8,196 nt of DNA from Deltaproteobacteria bacterium. GTDB lineage: Bacteria > Desulfobacterota > Desulfobacteria > Desulfobacterales > C00003060. The position numbers and the translations under genes were made by a program. Position 1 is the first letter of the stretch. Each line of letters begins with the position of its first letter. Positions 6,846-8,196 of this stretch are shown here, piece by piece. A model generated the notes under the pieces. The model was not told the DNA's origin and did no database searches. It was given only the letters and a program-made list of their open reading frames with translations. The stretch is from NCBI GenBank assembly GCA_003647435.1, contig QMMV01000066.1, positions 1 to 8,196 of the forward strand, written 5' to 3'.

Positions 6846-7979
6846 TCACCTTTGGAACGTTTTTTCTGAGTCCTTGTAGATGCGGTAGTTGCTTTTTCCA
6901 ATACTACAGTAAATTTCGTAACTTATGGTTCCCGCTACCTTCGCGATCTCCTCTGCTGTAATCCGCTCCCTGCCTTGCGCGCCTATAATAACTACTTCGT
7001 CCCCCGCCGAGACACCCTTTACAGAAGAGACATCCAACATTGTCAGGTTCATGCAGACGCGGCCAACGACGGGAACCCTCTTGCCACGGACGAGCATGTA
7101 TCCCTTGTTGGAAAACGCCCGGCTGTATCCATCATCGTATCCCACAGGAACAGTGGCAATGACGGCACTTGTCCGGGTGGTGTAAGTATGTCCATAGCTA
7201 ATGGATGTGCCGGCAGGGACTTTTTTTACTTGGATGACCCTGGACCTGAATGTCATAACCGGTTTGAAGGAGGCAGCAGCCGGCCACCCTTCCGCAGGAG
7301 AGGATCCGTAAAGGAGTATGCCGGGACGTACCATACCAAAGCTTACCCCTTTTCCTCTCAGCAGGGCGCCGCTGTTGGAAATATGGACTGCATCCGTACA
7401 TACTCCAAGCTGTTTACACGCTTCGAAAACCCGGGAAAATCTGCGAATCTGCTCCTCCGTGAATGGATGATCCGGCATGTCGGCTTGAGCCAGGTGCGAA
7501 AATACCCCCTCAAGCCGAATGCCTTTGAGGGGCTGGAGGAGCCTGACGAAATCGACCGTCCTTTCTGCAGGCACTCCAAGCCGTGTCATGCCTGTATCGA
7601 CTTTCACATGGACCGGCGCAATTGTGCCATGTTTGAGAGCAGCTTCAGAAAGCTTTTCAGCAATGCCGTATTGAAAAACAGCGGCTGTAAGCCCATTTTC
7701 GACAACGGCCGAGGCCTCCTCTGGTGCAATTCCCATCATGATCAAGATGGGGAGTCGGCATCCCGCCTCTCTCAGCTCAAGCGCTTCGTTGAGCTCAAAC
7801 ACTCCAAAACAGTCTGCTCCCGCTGTCTCAAGGACCCTGGCAACAGGTATCAGACCGTGGCCATAAGCATCTGATTTGACAACTGCAACGATACGCACTT
7901 CGGCACCGACCAACCTCTTGATTTCAAAGAAATTGTGTCTCAACGCACCAAGGTCAATGACTACCTTATTTGCTATCAT
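6846..7979 (-). CDS. alr: Alanine racemase (PLP-dependent)
   Basis: This enzyme interconverts L- and D-alanine in the cytoplasm and supplies D-alanine for peptidoglycan precursors. The 377-residue protein has the usual family length and layout, an N-terminal PLP barrel followed by a beta-rich C-terminal domain. K35 in VVKSDAYGHG is the PLP-binding lysine and Y262 in SISYGHTY is the second catalytic base. R132 (DTGMTRLG), R218 (MVRPGILLYG), M310 and Y354 also align with active-site positions of well-studied alanine racemases. Two local differences are N311 where CMD is common, and GKSNYRIY near the end where RVPR is usual. The ATG at 7979 has only a weak GGA upstream. It follows the prepilin peptidase stop by 37 bases, which suggests one transcript. 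Confidence 0.96.
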   Translation of the reverse strand: MIANKVVIDLGALRHNFFEIKRLVGAEVRIVAVVKSDAYGHGLIPVARVLETAGADCFGVFELNEALELREAGCRLPILIMMGIAPEEASAVVENGLTAAVFQYGIAEKLSEAALKHGTIAPVHVKVDTGMTRLGVPAERTVDFVRLLQPLKGIRLEGVFSHLAQADMPDHPFTEEQIRRFSRVFEACKQLGVCTDAVHISNSGALLRGKGVSFGMVRPGILLYGSSPAEGWPAAASFKPVMTFRSRVIQVKKVPAGTSISYGHTYTTRTSAVIATVPVGYDDGYSRAFSNKGYMLVRGKRVPVVGRVCMNLTMLDVSSVKGVSAGDEVVIIGAQGRERITAEEIAKVAGTISYEIYCSIGKSNYRIYKDSEKTFQR

Positions 7980-8016
7980 GCTTCCAAACCGATCAAACCA
8001 ATAAATTCTACCCCTT

Positions 8017-8196
8017 CTATCTCATCAAGGCTATGTACCAGTTTATGATTTCTGGCCCTTTGAACAGAAAAAGAAGGGCGCCAATGCTGAGAAAGGGGCC
8101 GAAGGGAATCGCCATTTTTCGACCCTTCCGCGTGTAGAAGGCCACTGCCGCCCCTGCCACAGCTCCGATGGCGGATCCGGCAAAGATAGTAAATAC
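8017..8196 (-). CDS. Type IV prepilin peptidase, C-terminal part (partial)
   Basis: The frame enters from the right edge and gives the last 59 residues before a TAG stop. The C-terminal sequence IPFGPFLSIGALLFLF followed by a short loop and a WY pair is characteristic of the A24 family of membrane aspartic peptidases (PilD/GspO). These cleave and N-methylate type IV prepilins and type II secretion pseudopilins at the inner membrane. Two hydrophobic stretches flank a basic loop (FYTRKGRKM), as expected for the last two membrane helices. The catalytic aspartates lie outside the window, so activity cannot be judged. Whether it should be called pilD or gspO cannot be decided here. Alanine racemase follows after 37 bases. 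Confidence 0.9.
   Translation of the reverse strand, partial: VFTIFAGSAIGAVAGAAVAFYTRKGRKMAIPFGPFLSIGALLFLFKGPEIINWYIALMR

Noticed and set aside
6975..7874. 299-codon plus-strand frame opposite alr
   Set aside because: It lies wholly antisense to a clear alanine racemase, has no recognisable domain and no ribosome binding site, and is best explained as a shadow of alr codon use.

Overview
The window reads like a chromosomal segment of a Gram-negative bacterium, most plausibly from the Desulfobacterota (former Deltaproteobacteria). That placement is an inference from the general look of the proteins: a full-length Mfd, a type IV prepilin peptidase followed directly by alanine racemase, and a class III nucleotidyl cyclase joined to helical repeats. 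No sequence search was possible, so the lineage is tentative. All protein genes lie on the minus strand. A single tRNA gene lies on the plus strand.

Following transcription from right to left: the 3' end of a type IV prepilin peptidase gene (pilD/gspO type) enters from the right edge and stops at 8017. After 37 bases comes a complete alanine racemase gene (alr, 6846-7979), probably in the same transcript. A 294-base AT-rich gap (6552-6845 up to the open frame) carries an extended -10 promoter and a cluster of AGAATT-type repeats. It leads into a large, unusual cyclase gene (4275-6446, with an open frame back to 6551). A gap of about 490 bases (3781-4274) holds a degenerate palindromic element and no convincing gene. 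Then come a plus-strand tRNA-Thr(CGU) gene with its own promoter and, divergently, mfd (35-3577 or 3640), which ends at the left edge.

The housekeeping part is conventional. Mfd couples transcription to nucleotide-excision repair, alanine racemase supplies D-alanine for peptidoglycan, prepilin peptidase processes type IV pilins or type II secretion pseudopilins, and the tRNA reads ACG.

The item most worth following is the cyclase. It has an N-terminal class III catalytic domain and then a textbook CX2CX4HX4C zinc knuckle of the retroviral nucleocapsid type. After that come an unrecognised linker, TPR-like helices, long charged coiled coils and a C-terminal pair of membrane helices. The usual transition-state arginine of the cyclase is a lysine, while both metal aspartates and both adenine-selecting residues are kept. 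A single-stranded nucleic-acid-binding type of zinc finger on a membrane-tethered cyclase suggests a nucleic-acid-responsive or metal-responsive signalling enzyme. That role is inference only.
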